Notes: a model not told the origin generated them from the sequence alone. A stretch of DNA of 32,259 nt from a virus (IMGVR_UViG_3300030106_005554:5352-37610), one strand, 5' to 3'; shown: positions 17,480 through 24,463, numbered from the stretch's first letter. Translations and numbers: made by a program.

Positions 17480-18470
17480 TTACATCGTGGTCTACCATCA
17501 ACCTTACCAAGTCAGAGAATGAGTGTTTAGGTTCCCATCCTAGCTTTTCTTTGGCCTTAGTATTATCTCCTCTAAGGTAATCTACTTCGGCTGGTCTGTA
17601 AAATTCAGGGTCCTGTACTACATAGTCGGACCAGTCTTTAATATCTATATGAGAGAAAGCTACGTCTAGGAATTCACGAATAGTATGAGTTTCGCCAGTG
17701 CATATGACATAGTCATCTGGCTGTTCCTGTTGAAGCATCATCCACATTGCCTCAACATAATCTCCTGCATACCCCCAATCTCTGAATGCTTCTAGATTGC
17801 CTAAACGCAGCTTTGGGAAAGATTCATCCTTGCCGCTCTTAACAAAGTCTCCTATCCACTTGGTTACTTTTCTAGTTACAAAATTTTCGCCCCGTCTGGG
17901 ACCTTCGTGATTAAATAGAATTCCGGCGCTAGCATGAATCCCATACCCTTCTCTACATAGTCTTGTCATATAATGTGCTGCACATTTTGCGATAGCATAA
18001 GGAGACTGTGGAAGAAACTTAGTCTCCTCGTTTTGGAATTTAACCTGTTCTCTACTGATGTCATACGAAGAACCGAACATTTCACTACTAGATGCTTGAT
18101 AAAATCTGCATCCATAGATACCTAGATCCACAATAGACTGTAAGATGTTTAAGCAACCTTTTCCTGTTATATCCCAAGTTAAAGCAGGTTGATTGAAAGA
18201 GACTGCAACATGAGATTGTGCCGCAAGATTGTAGACTTCATCTACGTCACCGTTATCAGAAAATATCTTATTGACACTATATGCATCTGTGATGTCTCCA
18301 AGAATCAGACTGAATCTTTCGTGATCCAAAATGTGACTAATTCGGTCAGTATTATCAGTACTAGCTCTTCGATTCACTCCGATCACTTCATAGCCTTTAT
18401 CTAGCAACAGGTCTGCTAAATGACTACCGTCCTGCCCAGTAACTCCAAAAATAATTGCTTTCATCTTCAT
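17466..18470 (-). CDS. gmd: GDP-mannose 4,6-dehydratase
   Basis: 334 aa, close to the family norm. It is a short-chain dehydrogenase/reductase of the extended type: the nucleotide-binding glycine motif GVTGQDGS (residues 9-16), NLAAQSHV (about 81-88), and the catalytic set S128/S129-E130 (SSSEMFG) with Y158 and K162 (SPYAIAK). It converts GDP-D-mannose to GDP-4-keto-6-deoxymannose using bound NADP, the first step to GDP-fucose, GDP-rhamnose and related sugars. The phage may use it to alter host surface polysaccharide or to supply sugars for glycosylation. It is unusual to find it inside the terminase block. No downstream epimerase or reductase is seen here. Start: AGGAA lies just before the ATG at 18470. 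Confidence 0.92.
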   Translation of the reverse strand: MKMKAIIFGVTGQDGSHLADLLLDKGYEVIGVNRRASTDNTDRISHILDHERFSLILGDITDAYSVNKIFSDNGDVDEVYNLAAQSHVAVSFNQPALTWDITGKGCLNILQSIVDLGIYGCRFYQASSSEMFGSSYDISREQVKFQNEETKFLPQSPYAIAKCAAHYMTRLCREGYGIHASAGILFNHEGPRRGENFVTRKVTKWIGDFVKSGKDESFPKLRLGNLEAFRDWGYAGDYVEAMWMMLQQEQPDDYVICTGETHTIREFLDVAFSHIDIKDWSDYVVQDPEFYRPAEVDYLRGDNTKAKEKLGWEPKHSFSDLVRLMVDHDVNENI

Positions 18471-18490
18471 TGTTTCCTATTGTTAGTAAT

Positions 18491-19276
18491 TTAGTCCTTG
18501 ACTGTGTCCGGAGTCAGAAAGGGCTGATCCACCTGCCCGTCTTCATATTGGTGGAATTGCCCCAACCGCTCCTTTTCTTTCTGCATCGCGAGACGCATCT
18601 TTTCCATCTCTACCCCGTAGGATCGAGTTACTTCCGGATTGCCTATGAGATGCGCAACCCAGCCCGTGAAGCTTGACTTACTGTCTTCATATCGCTTCAC
18701 ACGCTGCTCTCGCGTCGCCTTCATCTCTTTAAGCATTGAGTTCTTCTTTGTCTGCAAGTCTCTATAGTCACGATTCAGGGACTCCTGAGAAGCCCGTAGC
18801 GATGCCACTTGCCGTTCTAGGTTTATTACAGTGTCCACATCTTGTTGATCAGGGTCAAGAGCCCTTTCCTCGCGAATAAGTTCGGTAAATGCATTTATTT
18901 GATCCATGTTGCTTTTGTTTACTTTGAGGCACCTGTTCATAAGTAGCTCAAGCTTGATAAGGTCAACAACCTGAATCTCTTCAGTAGGTATCACATCATC
19001 CTTAAATTGCGATATGACCCTTGTCCAGTGGTACTTAAACAACTCAAGCTCTTTCTCATCAAACTGAGCTCTGAGCTCAGCCCAGTAGGGGCGCTCCTCT
19101 AGCTCGTAAGCGGCTTCTTCCATAGAGGACAGTCCAACCTTAAACTTGCGCTTAATGAAGTCTCTGACGCTGTCAGGGTCTCTGTCAAGCTCCTGAGCTA
19201 TCTCCTCGTGGGAAAGACCCCTAAGGTTATTCTTTATGAATTCTTCTTCTTTTTTTGAGAAACGCCCTTTACGCAT
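18491..19276 (-). CDS. Putative terminase small subunit
   Basis: 261 aa. The N-terminal ~45 residues form a helix-turn-helix (FSKKEEEFIKNNLRGLSHEE, IAQELDRDPDSVRDFIKRKF), the rest is highly helical with coiled-coil stretches (LERQVASLRASQESLN, about 150-200). An N-terminal DNA-binding HTH followed by an oligomerising helical core is the layout of small terminases, which recognise the packaging site and feed DNA to TerL. However, it is separated from terL by five genes, and its length is above average. An alternative is a DNA-binding regulator. It overlaps the sigma-like gene by 8 nt. Confidence 0.5.
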   Translation of the reverse strand: MRKGRFSKKEEEFIKNNLRGLSHEEIAQELDRDPDSVRDFIKRKFKVGLSSMEEAAYELEERPYWAELRAQFDEKELELFKYHWTRVISQFKDDVIPTEEIQVVDLIKLELLMNRCLKVNKSNMDQINAFTELIREERALDPDQQDVDTVINLERQVASLRASQESLNRDYRDLQTKKNSMLKEMKATREQRVKRYEDSKSSFTGWVAHLIGNPEVTRSYGVEMEKMRLAMQKEKERLGQFHQYEDGQVDQPFLTPDTVKD

Positions 19277-19772
19277 GGCCGTGCTCCTTCAAAATGTTCA
19301 TGATGATTTCTAAAAGTTCCTCACGTTGCTTCTTTGGTACATAGACATCACTTATAATTTTTAAATAGTCAGTTCTGTATTGTGCTGGTAACTTGATATC
19401 TAAGATTTTCTTAAATTCTTTAATATCTACTTGTTTTTCCTGTTTAGCCTGCAGGCTTTGGGGCGATACGATGGAGTTTTCATTGGCAAGTTGGCCGGGC
19501 ATTATGACTTTGGCTTTTTCTTCTTCCTTTTTAATGAAGTGATTATCTCTAACGAAGTTCTTTAGTCTGTTAGATAGATGTACTGCTAGGAAGTTTTCTA
19601 GTGGGCGTCCTTCTTGGTATCTCTCAAGGGCGTCCATGCAGATGATAAAGGATTCTTGTTTTATATCATCAACCTCGTATCCGTAAAATGTATACTTGGC
19701 CGCTGTTCTGTTAACGACGAGCATTATTGTGTCGATAACTTCTTCTTCTGTCATACTACCGGGGATTTTCAC
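19269..19772 (-). CDS. Sigma-70 region 2-like protein (phage sigma factor candidate)
   Basis: 167 aa. Residues ~10-76 resemble region 2 of sigma-70-family factors: a helix with AAKYTFYGYEVDDIKQESFI, then CMDALERYQEGRPLENFLAV and HLSNRLKNFVRDNHF, matching the DxxQExFLxxxxxxxxF.p...F..Yl......RN..D pattern that binds the beta-prime coiled coil and the -10 element. A region 4-like HTH is not obvious: the C-terminal helices (LPAQYRTDYLKIISD, PKKQREELLEIIMN) could be one. It might direct host RNA polymerase to late promoters. It overlaps neighbours by 8 nt and 1 nt. Confidence 0.6.
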   Translation of the reverse strand: MKIPGSMTEEEVIDTIMLVVNRTAAKYTFYGYEVDDIKQESFIICMDALERYQEGRPLENFLAVHLSNRLKNFVRDNHFIKKEEEKAKVIMPGQLANENSIVSPQSLQAKQEKQVDIKEFKKILDIKLPAQYRTDYLKIISDVYVPKKQREELLEIIMNILKEHGHA

Positions 19773-20611
19773 TACTTATCTTTCTCCCAAGCTATCGTCC
19801 TCCATTCTTTTCCTGTATAATATTGTAATGTGTTGGTTTCATTGTTGAATATCAGAGCACCTTTTTGTGCTTTTGGTTGTTCATCGTTCTTGTAATGCGG
19901 GTAGAGCCTTACGATTGGCGTTGAGACTACGGAATCGTCAGAATTCATCCTGATTCTAGAGCAGGTAAGGGCGATTGGGCCTTTAGTAGTCTTTACGGCA
20001 TCTAGAATAGCTTCGTCAGTTAGAATTTCTCTAAGTTCATCTTTGTCTATAGACTGAACACGATCATCTATTCTTCCTAAGAGGGAATTTTCCTCTAGTT
20101 CTACGGGAGTGGGCCTGAAAGGTTGGTGAGATGCTATAATGGAGTGAGGTGAGGCTAGGGCTTCGGCGTAACTTGGAGGAATTGCGCTTGTTATGGCTAG
20201 ATAAGGGGCTTCGATACGGTATAGTGGCTGACTAGGATCAAAACCGCTGGCGGTTTGCTTGCCATTACCGTGTCTTAAGGGAGTTTCTCTGACAAAAAAA
20301 GTCTTTCTGCCTTCTTTTTTTATGTAGCCTATACCCTCTTCGGAGTAAATGATAGCCTCGTGAGGCTTTACTGGGTTTCCAGAGAACCCATGTATAAGAT
20401 AATAGAACCTAATCTCAGGATCTTGGTTGTCTCTGATGAATAAATCGTCGAAATCACCGTTATCACTTGGTAATTTGTAGTACTGACTGCAAAACTCGAA
20501 ATATTTACCCTTGGCGAGCTCTAAAACTCGTGGATCTTCGGTAGTTATGCCGGATTCTATAAAAAAAGTACTGAAATTATTCTGACTTTTCTGTTGTTTC
20601 TTCTTGGCCAT
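19772..20611 (-). CDS. Putative fibre/tail-associated protein
   Basis: 279 aa, not assigned to a family. The C-terminal end (GALIFNNETNTLQYYTGKEW) is the motif that in many phage fibre proteins closes a beta-stranded unit (type G.L.Y...T..LQYY.G..W). The N-terminal half is mixed, with acidic and aromatic stretches (RFYYLIHGFSGNPVKPHE). It starts inside the preceding small gene (35-nt overlap) and its stop shares a base with the sigma-like gene. A virion role is likely but not proven. Confidence 0.5.
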   Translation of the reverse strand: MAKKKQQKSQNNFSTFFIESGITTEDPRVLELAKGKYFEFCSQYYKLPSDNGDFDDLFIRDNQDPEIRFYYLIHGFSGNPVKPHEAIIYSEEGIGYIKKEGRKTFFVRETPLRHGNGKQTASGFDPSQPLYRIEAPYLAITSAIPPSYAEALASPHSIIASHQPFRPTPVELEENSLLGRIDDRVQSIDKDELREILTDEAILDAVKTTKGPIALTCSRIRMNSDDSVVSTPIVRLYPHYKNDEQPKAQKGALIFNNETNTLQYYTGKEWRTIAWEKDK

Positions 20612-20741
20612 CCAATAATTCCCCTAAAGACTTGTCCTCAGCATGTAAATCTTCTAAGACTTCTTCGTTTAGCGATGCTGTTGCCTTGATGTTCAAAGAG
20701 CACGGCACTGATTGCGTGTTCTCGTTTTCATTTGTAGTCAT
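20577..20741 (-). CDS. Small acidic protein, first gene of the leftward operon
   Basis: 54 aa. The start was chosen at the ATG at 20741, because it has GGAG seven nt upstream and because an earlier in-frame ATG (20792) would lie upstream of the predicted -10 box. The protein is hydrophilic and acidic (EEVLEDLHAEDKSLGELLDG) with no membrane span. Its 3' end overlaps the next gene by 35 nt in a different frame. Function unknown. Confidence 0.55.
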   Translation of the reverse strand: MTTNENENTQSVPCSLNIKATASLNEEVLEDLHAEDKSLGELLDGQEETTEKSE

Positions 20742-20783
20742 AATGTGCTCCAAACAATTGAATTGATTAATCTGAATCAAAAT

Positions 20784-20795
20784 ATTATACACTCC
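20784..20795 (-). promoter_or_regulatory. Promoter box of the leftward structural operon
   Basis: The minus strand reads GGAGTGTATAAT, with TATAAT at 20784-20789 and transcription expected near 20777, 36 nt before the first start codon. The -35 region is poor (GTGCAA at 17-nt spacing), as expected if a phage factor assists. The same GTGTATAA core appears upstream of portal and protease. Confidence 0.5.
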
Positions 20796-20840
20796 AGAGA
20801 GACAAATTGCACGATTATGGTGGATTTACACCGAACTTTG

Positions 20841-20869
20841 TTGTTTTTACACGGGTGAGACACTATAAT
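20841..20869 (+). promoter_or_regulatory. Promoter for the composite nuclease transcript
   Basis: TTGTTT (20841-20846), 17 nt, TATAAT (20864-20869). The predicted start near 20876 leaves a ~325-nt untranslated leader. It diverges from the leftward operon promoter about 75 nt away and lacks the CGATA spacer of the right-arm promoters. Confidence 0.55.
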
Positions 20870-20875
20870 TTAGTA

Positions 20876-21193
20876 CAAGATCTATCAGATCGGTTTCTTT
20901 CACCGAAATATGGCCTAGTAAAATAATTTCTGCTGTCTAGGCATTGCAGCTCTATGGTTTCCATGTGTTACGGAAGATGGGCGGGTTAGAAAACGTGATG
21001 GTCAGGGGCGGGTAGGCATGAGATCACCCATCCATGCAAGCTTGTGGACAATACTGGTGAGTTGACGCTTTCTCACAAACCCAGACGCGCAATAGTATTG
21101 ATAGGCTGCCCACTGATGATAGATTTGTACCCCCATGTTTGTTATTGCGTGGAGGGTAGAAAGCTAGGGGTCCGTAAACCAACAACCAAAAAC
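20876..21193 (+). ncRNA. Long structured leader / candidate RNA upstream of the composite nuclease
   Basis: No convincing ORF lies in this stretch. Perfect or near-perfect complementary arms occur in order: GATCT/AGATC (20879-20891), GCCTAG/CTAGGC (20913-20942), a two-tier stem GATGG..GTGAT/ATCAC-CCATC (20976-21032), a two-tier stem CAATACT..GTGAG/CTCAC..AGTATTG (21049-21100), and TACCCCCA/TGGAGGGTA (21128-21158). It ends just before the Shine-Dalgarno GGAGG. It could be a regulatory leader that restrains nuclease translation, or a stand-alone RNA. The pairings are visible; the function is inference. The region also separates the divergent operons and could hold an origin. Confidence 0.4.
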
Positions 21194-21203
21194 GGAGGTA
21201 TGT

Positions 21204-22628
21204 ATGCATATAACGGAATTGACTAATGAAATGATTGAGGAGCTGCGTGAGCATGTTGAGGCCAACTCGGAGGGTCACCTCATAACAAAGAAACAAATCA
21301 TTGTTCCTACTCCCAGAGGTGGGGCAGGTGGCGGTACGCGGACCAAGTTAGGTAAAAGGAGAGGCTGCAAGACAAAATATGGCTACACCTTTAGTTTTAC
21401 GTTTCCAGAAACCAGAGAGAAGATTGTATGTAGAGCTAAAGATGCGGTGTGGGTTCTGAATAATGGCGTATATGATCCAAAGTATAAGGTGTCTCATAAA
21501 AACGGAGACATATTTGATGATAAAATAGACAACCTGTATCTTGAAGAGAAGAAGAATGGGCGACCAGTTGGATCAAAAGACAAAAAGAAGAGACAGGGGA
21601 GAGACACACTAAATGCAAAGCAAGAGAAGGAGGTAGTTGAATTAAGAAAGAGCGGATTAACCACGCGTCAAATAGCAGAAAAAATGAAAACTACAACCGA
21701 TGTCATAAAATATGCGCTAAAGAGGGCAGTAAAGATGAAAAAAGTTAAGTATTTTTTTAATCAAGTGGTTATGAGAGAACGAGTAAGTGAGGATGGGTGT
21801 CAAATAGGGGTATATGTTTTGTTAGCATCATCCTTAGACAGAAAAAATCTCATCACTAAGGCCTACATTGGTTCATCTAGGAACACTTGGTCTAGAATTC
21901 AGACTCATTTTAGCGATTTAGAAAAAAACAAACACTACAATACAGAAATGCAGGACGCATACAACTCTGGAAAATACAAGTTCGGTGCATTTTGGTTAGA
22001 GAGGGGCGATTTTGAGCATGGGGTAGAGTTGGGGATGGAGACCGAGCATATAAATAAGTATGAAAAGGCTTCATTGTTTAACAAGTGGTCGCAACCAAGC
22101 TTTGAGGAGGTCCAGCCATATTTAGATAATTACAAACATTACCTAGATGATGAGAGTAGGTACACTGTAGATGAGAACGGATGCTGGAACTGGAACAGGA
22201 CTAAGCCAGATGGCTACTCAAAAGAAATCCAGTGTTGGTTTAAGGGCAAATTCAAGCATGTTAGACCTCACAGGCTAAGTTACTACAAGACCTACGGCGA
22301 ATATCCAGAGCTTATCCGTCATATGTGCGACAACAAAGCATGTGTCAATCCAAAGTGTCTTGAAAAAGGAAGTCACAGACAGAACCAATTAGACAGAAGC
22401 AGAGAGTTCAGGAAAAACTTTGAGCACTGGTGGATTCATTATGAGGGCGACGTTGTAAAGTTGACGGAACACTTTGGGTGGAAGCCAAATTGCATGTCTG
22501 GCAATAGAACCTTTTCTGCCTGCGTGTACGAATGGGAAAGGAAGCTGGGCCTAAGAGACAAATACAAAGACATCTACGCAAATAGGCGCTATGGAATCAA
22601 ACAGGTGCCGTCTGGGAGGATTGGGTAA
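21204..22628 (+). CDS. Composite homing-type nuclease: HNH_3-like, HTH, GIY-YIG-like, zinc HNH
   Basis: 474 aa. Four modules in order: (1) residues ~85-115, an HNH_3-like core YKVSHKNGDIFDDKIDNLYL; (2) residues ~136-175, an HTH (KQEKEVVELRKSGLTTRQIA, then EKMKTTTDVIKYAL) like those of homing endonucleases; (3) residues ~202-285, a GIY-YIG-like segment with GVY (202-204), AYIGSS (220-225), R231 and H235, and Glu281 as possible catalytic residues; (4) residues ~324-402, a zinc-type HNH module with CWNW (C327), RPHRLSY (H356), RHMCDNKACVNPKC (H373, C380, C385). A C-terminal ~65-residue helical tail follows. Start: GGAGG five nt before the ATG. It is probably a mobile, free-standing homing endonuclease, as no interrupted host gene is seen around it. 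Confidence 0.75.
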   Translation: MHITELTNEMIEELREHVEANSEGHLITKKQIIVPTPRGGAGGGTRTKLGKRRGCKTKYGYTFSFTFPETREKIVCRAKDAVWVLNNGVYDPKYKVSHKNGDIFDDKIDNLYLEEKKNGRPVGSKDKKKRQGRDTLNAKQEKEVVELRKSGLTTRQIAEKMKTTTDVIKYALKRAVKMKKVKYFFNQVVMRERVSEDGCQIGVYVLLASSLDRKNLITKAYIGSSRNTWSRIQTHFSDLEKNKHYNTEMQDAYNSGKYKFGAFWLERGDFEHGVELGMETEHINKYEKASLFNKWSQPSFEEVQPYLDNYKHYLDDESRYTVDENGCWNWNRTKPDGYSKEIQCWFKGKFKHVRPHRLSYYKTYGEYPELIRHMCDNKACVNPKCLEKGSHRQNQLDRSREFRKNFEHWWIHYEGDVVKLTEHFGWKPNCMSGNRTFSACVYEWERKLGLRDKYKDIYANRRYGIKQVPSGRIG

Positions 22629-22774
22629 GACATTGAAGTGTGCCTGCCAACTTAATATCGGAACCACCCCAGCTTTTTAGCAGTATGCAACGGAAGGCAG
22701 TTGTGAAGATAAAAGTACGGGTATTGTCTAAACTAGTCCTATAAACCTTATAGAAATCTGTACAGTAGGCAATT
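22629..22774 (+). other. Non-coding gap after the composite nuclease
   Basis: No ORF with a ribosome site. It contains one small perfect stem CTATAA/TTATAG near 22740 preceded by CTAGTCC. This recalls the 3' side of group I introns, but the matching P7 strand was not found. It has no clear terminator. It leads into the first hairpin cassette. Confidence 0.3.
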
Positions 22775-22813
22775 CCATACTGGGCTGGAGCCGTTATTGA
22801 GACTGAATCTCAA
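22775..22813 (+). repeat. Hairpin/palindrome cassette, copy 1 (degenerate)
   Basis: A weak CCA..TGG arm (22775-22788) followed by TTGAGACTGAATCTCAA (22797-22813), a 7-1-7 palindrome with one mismatch. It ends 52 nt before the next -35 box. Confidence 0.6.
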
Positions 22814-22865
22814 CAAGCACTCGGAAAATAAATAGGATTATTCTGAAAAAATACTCAAGAGTCTA

Positions 22866-22894
22866 TTGACAAACGCCGATATATATAATATACT
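22866..22894 (+). promoter_or_regulatory. Array promoter P1
   Basis: TTGACA, 17-nt spacer containing GCCGATATATATAA, then TATACT. It drives the 43-aa membrane peptide. Confidence 0.85.
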
Positions 22895-22925
22895 TAAGGT
22901 ATAAGATTAATCGAAAGGATATAAG

Positions 22926-23057
22926 ATGATTGATAAATTAATTGAGTTAAGAAAAGAGTTCGGCATACATGGCATAGCAATTATGTCTGCTTTTGGTATG
23001 TTTGTTGTCGGATGGTATGTAAAAGAATTATTGATTTATTTACAGAAAATCATGTAG
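22926..23057 (+). CDS. Single-span membrane micropeptide, 43 aa
   Basis: A small ORF starting MIDKLIELRKEFG, placed 31 nt after the P1 -10 box, with AAAGGA nine nt before the ATG. A hydrophobic stretch IAIMSAFGMFVVGWYV (residues 17-32) should cross the inner membrane, flanked by a charged N-terminal helix and a short LIYLQKIM tail. The next promoter begins 6 nt after the stop. Function unknown; it could be an early host-takeover or superinfection protein. Confidence 0.65.
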   Translation: MIDKLIELRKEFGIHGIAIMSAFGMFVVGWYVKELLIYLQKIM

Positions 23058-23063
23058 TAGCTA

Positions 23064-23092
23064 TTGACAAATGCCGATAGTTATGGTATACT
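23064..23092 (+). promoter_or_regulatory. Array promoter P2
   Basis: TTGACA, 17-nt spacer with AATGCCGATA, TATACT. The leader then contains GTTCTCGAAAGGAAC, whose arms GTTC/GAAC could hide the Shine-Dalgarno of the next gene. Confidence 0.85.
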
Positions 23093-23136
23093 AAGAGTAT
23101 AACAATTAAACAACGTTCTCGAAAGGAACACAAAAT

Positions 23137-23325
23137 ATGATCGTTACTAAAATCGGAACCAAGAGCGAAGCTAAACTAGAACTGTTCAAGATTGATCGAC
23201 GGATCGAAAAGAAGATTGAACAACACGTTAACGAGTTGGGTAAACACAACACCGATATCGTTGAACGTGAACTAGAGCAGCTTTGGGCTAAGAAAAGTAT
23301 TTTAGTTAATTTCATAAATAGCTAA
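23137..23325 (+). CDS. Small helical protein, 62 aa, unknown
   Basis: Starts at the ATG after AAAGGAACACAAAAT. Nearly the whole protein is charged helix (DRRIEKKIEQHVNELGKHNT, DIVERELEQLWAKKSILVNF), so a coiled coil or helix bundle is likely. It is a single-gene unit: P2 before it and P3 9 nt after its stop. Not recognised. Confidence 0.75.
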   Translation: MIVTKIGTKSEAKLELFKIDRRIEKKIEQHVNELGKHNTDIVERELEQLWAKKSILVNFINS

Positions 23326-23334
23326 AGATTACCC

Positions 23335-23363
23335 TTGACAAATGCCGATATATATTATATAAT
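23335..23363 (+). promoter_or_regulatory. Array promoter P3
   Basis: TTGACA, 17-nt spacer with AATGCCGATATATA, perfect TATAAT. It drives a six-gene overlapping cluster (23390-24285). Confidence 0.88.
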
Positions 23364-23389
23364 AAGAGCATAAGAGAAAAGGAAATAAG

Positions 23390-23542
23390 ATGAACGAAAA
23401 TAAGAAAATCAAATCTGACCTGTGGGACGTTTACTATAAGCTGGAAGAAGCTGGCGCGTCGAAGGTTGTTAAGTATGCCATCATCGACGTGATGATTCTG
23501 ATGGATAAAGAAGCAGAGAAAGAGGAAGAAGCAAAATGCTAA
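23390..23542 (+). CDS. Small helical protein, 50 aa, unknown
   Basis: ATG follows AAAAGGAAATAAG. The sequence (SDLWDVYYKLEEAGASKVVK, YAIIDVMILMDKEAEKEEE) is amphipathic helix ending in an acidic tail. Its last codons overlap the start of the next micropeptide by 7 nt, showing translational coupling. Function unknown. Confidence 0.65.
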   Translation: MNENKKIKSDLWDVYYKLEEAGASKVVKYAIIDVMILMDKEAEKEEEAKC

Positions 23543-23622
23543 CAGAAATAGTTTTATGCTCAATAGTCACACTACCATTAGTGTTCACAATATACGATAA
23601 CAACTTAAGGAAAACAAAATGA
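23536..23622 (+). CDS. Membrane micropeptide, 28 aa (paralogue of the one at 26058)
   Basis: Starts inside the end of the preceding gene and overlaps the next ATG. The sequence has a hydrophobic span (EIVLCSIVTLPLVFTIY) with a basic tail (LRKTK). It aligns without gaps to the 27-aa ORF at 26058: about 15 identities in 27, including T-E-I, S-I, T-L-P-L, F and N-N. Two independent copies conserved at protein level argue that this is a real gene. Function unknown. Confidence 0.7.
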   Translation: MLTEIVLCSIVTLPLVFTIYDNNLRKTK

Positions 23623-23879
23623 TTAAGATTAATCTAGGTACTGCTAACGGTTGGAAAGAAACACCAGCGGCATACACTAAGCACCTTGCTGAGTGTGGTA
23701 CTGAGTACGAAACAACCATGTGCTACATGGAGTACCCTGCAGAGGGTGGCGCAATCAAGCGTCAACGCCAAGAGATTAGGCGTAAGTATGACATGACGAT
23801 TACCCGCAAGGGTAACTGTTATCACAATCACACTTGTAATGAGTGTGGTATTACCTACGATGTTGATAGTGGAGGGTAG
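23619..23879 (+). CDS. Small protein with C-terminal zinc-ribbon-like motif
   Basis: 86 aa. The ATG overlaps the upstream stop. The C-terminus ITRKGNCYHNHTCNECGITY followed by DVDSGG has Cys/His pairs (C-x-H-x-H-x-C-x-x-C) that may bind zinc. The middle is basic (IKRQRQEIRRKYD), suggesting nucleic acid contact. The ending with -CNECGITYDVDSSG-like sequence recurs in small proteins of other phages, but no function is known to me. Confidence 0.7.
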   Translation: MIKINLGTANGWKETPAAYTKHLAECGTEYETTMCYMEYPAEGGAIKRQRQEIRRKYDMTITRKGNCYHNHTCNECGITYDVDSGG

Positions 23880-23883
23880 TATA

Positions 23884-24066
23884 ATGAGTGAGTTTAATGT
23901 GTTAGAGCTTGAGGCTGATGATACTGGTAGAGTAGTTGAGTTATTAAACTATAGTGGTGATGATGGGCTTATGCCTAAGTACATGGTGAAGGTTAATGGT
24001 GTGTTAGTCTTTCATGGTGAAGACTTTACACAGGCACAGTATGAATATAGTATGGAGTGCGAGTAA
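23884..24066 (+). CDS. Small acidic protein, 60 aa, unknown
   Basis: The ATG at 23884 has GGAGGG upstream; an earlier in-frame ATG lies inside the previous gene without a ribosome site. The protein (LEADDTGRVVELLNYSGDDG, MPKYMVKVNGVLVFHGEDFT) looks like a small beta-rich domain. Its stop overlaps the ATG of the next gene. Function unknown. Confidence 0.7.
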   Translation: MSEFNVLELEADDTGRVVELLNYSGDDGLMPKYMVKVNGVLVFHGEDFTQAQYEYSMECE

Positions 24067-24206
24067 TGAAGATGAGACGTATACACGCTATACAGATAGC
24101 AAGAGAACTACAACGTGTAGAGAATCAGAAGAAGCACGGTATCAAGAAGAAGCAGAGTAAACGCCGTGGTATCATTAGTAGATTGATGGGGAATAGAGAT
24201 GAATAG
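24066..24206 (+). CDS. Small very basic protein, 46 aa
   Basis: The ATG overlaps the preceding stop (TAATG). Highly basic helix: RRIHAIQIARELQRVENQKK, then HGIKKKQSKRRGIISRLMG. Likely to bind nucleic acid or a nucleoprotein such as the ribosome; this is an inference from charge only. Coupled to the next micropeptide by an 8-nt overlap. Confidence 0.6.
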   Translation: MKMRRIHAIQIARELQRVENQKKHGIKKKQSKRRGIISRLMGNRDE

Positions 24207-24285
24207 AGAGAGTGAAGCTAAGGCGATAGCCTACTGTGTACTATCATTGCTGGCCGGCTGGATAGTACTGTTATTAATAGGGTAG
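24199..24285 (+). CDS. Single-span membrane micropeptide, 28 aa
   Basis: MNRESEAKAIAYC followed by the hydrophobic span VLSLLAGWIVLLLIG. It overlaps the basic gene by 8 nt in another frame and ends the P3 cluster. A charged cytoplasmic head with a C-terminal anchor is the likely topology. Function unknown. Confidence 0.6.
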   Translation: MNRESEAKAIAYCVLSLLAGWIVLLLIG

Positions 24286-24341
24286 TCTTACCCAATGCAA
24301 TCCCCTAAGGGGGCGCTATAGGCAGGGCGCTGCGGACTGCT

Positions 24342-24380
24342 CCAGCGCGGGCTGGAAACGTTGTTGAGACTGGTTCTCAA
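24342..24380 (+). repeat. Hairpin/palindrome cassette, copy 2
   Basis: CCAGCGCGGGCTGG (24342-24355, perfect 5-bp stem) then TTGAGACTGGTTCTCAA (24364-24380). A CCCC/GGGG mini-hairpin lies ~35 nt before it. No U-run follows directly. Confidence 0.7.
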
Positions 24381-24423
24381 TAAGGGAAAATACTTTATAT
24401 TATTTTGAGAAAATGTTGAGCGA

Positions 24424-24463
24424 GTGACCTAACGTGTCACACCTATGTGCGATAATATATATA
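24424..24463 (+). promoter_or_regulatory. Divergent promoter with inverted repeat
   Basis: GTGAC-N7-GTCAC (24424-24440) stands where the -35 should be, followed by GCGATAATATATATATA. It keeps the CGATA/-10 part of the array promoters but has no TTGACA, so the inverted repeat may be a binding site for an activator or repressor. Confidence 0.45.

Noticed and set aside
20876-22774. Group I intron around the composite nuclease
   Set aside because: The 3' flank has a CTAGTCC segment followed by a small stem, as in P7/P9, but the pairing strand of P7 was not found and no split gene flanks the region.
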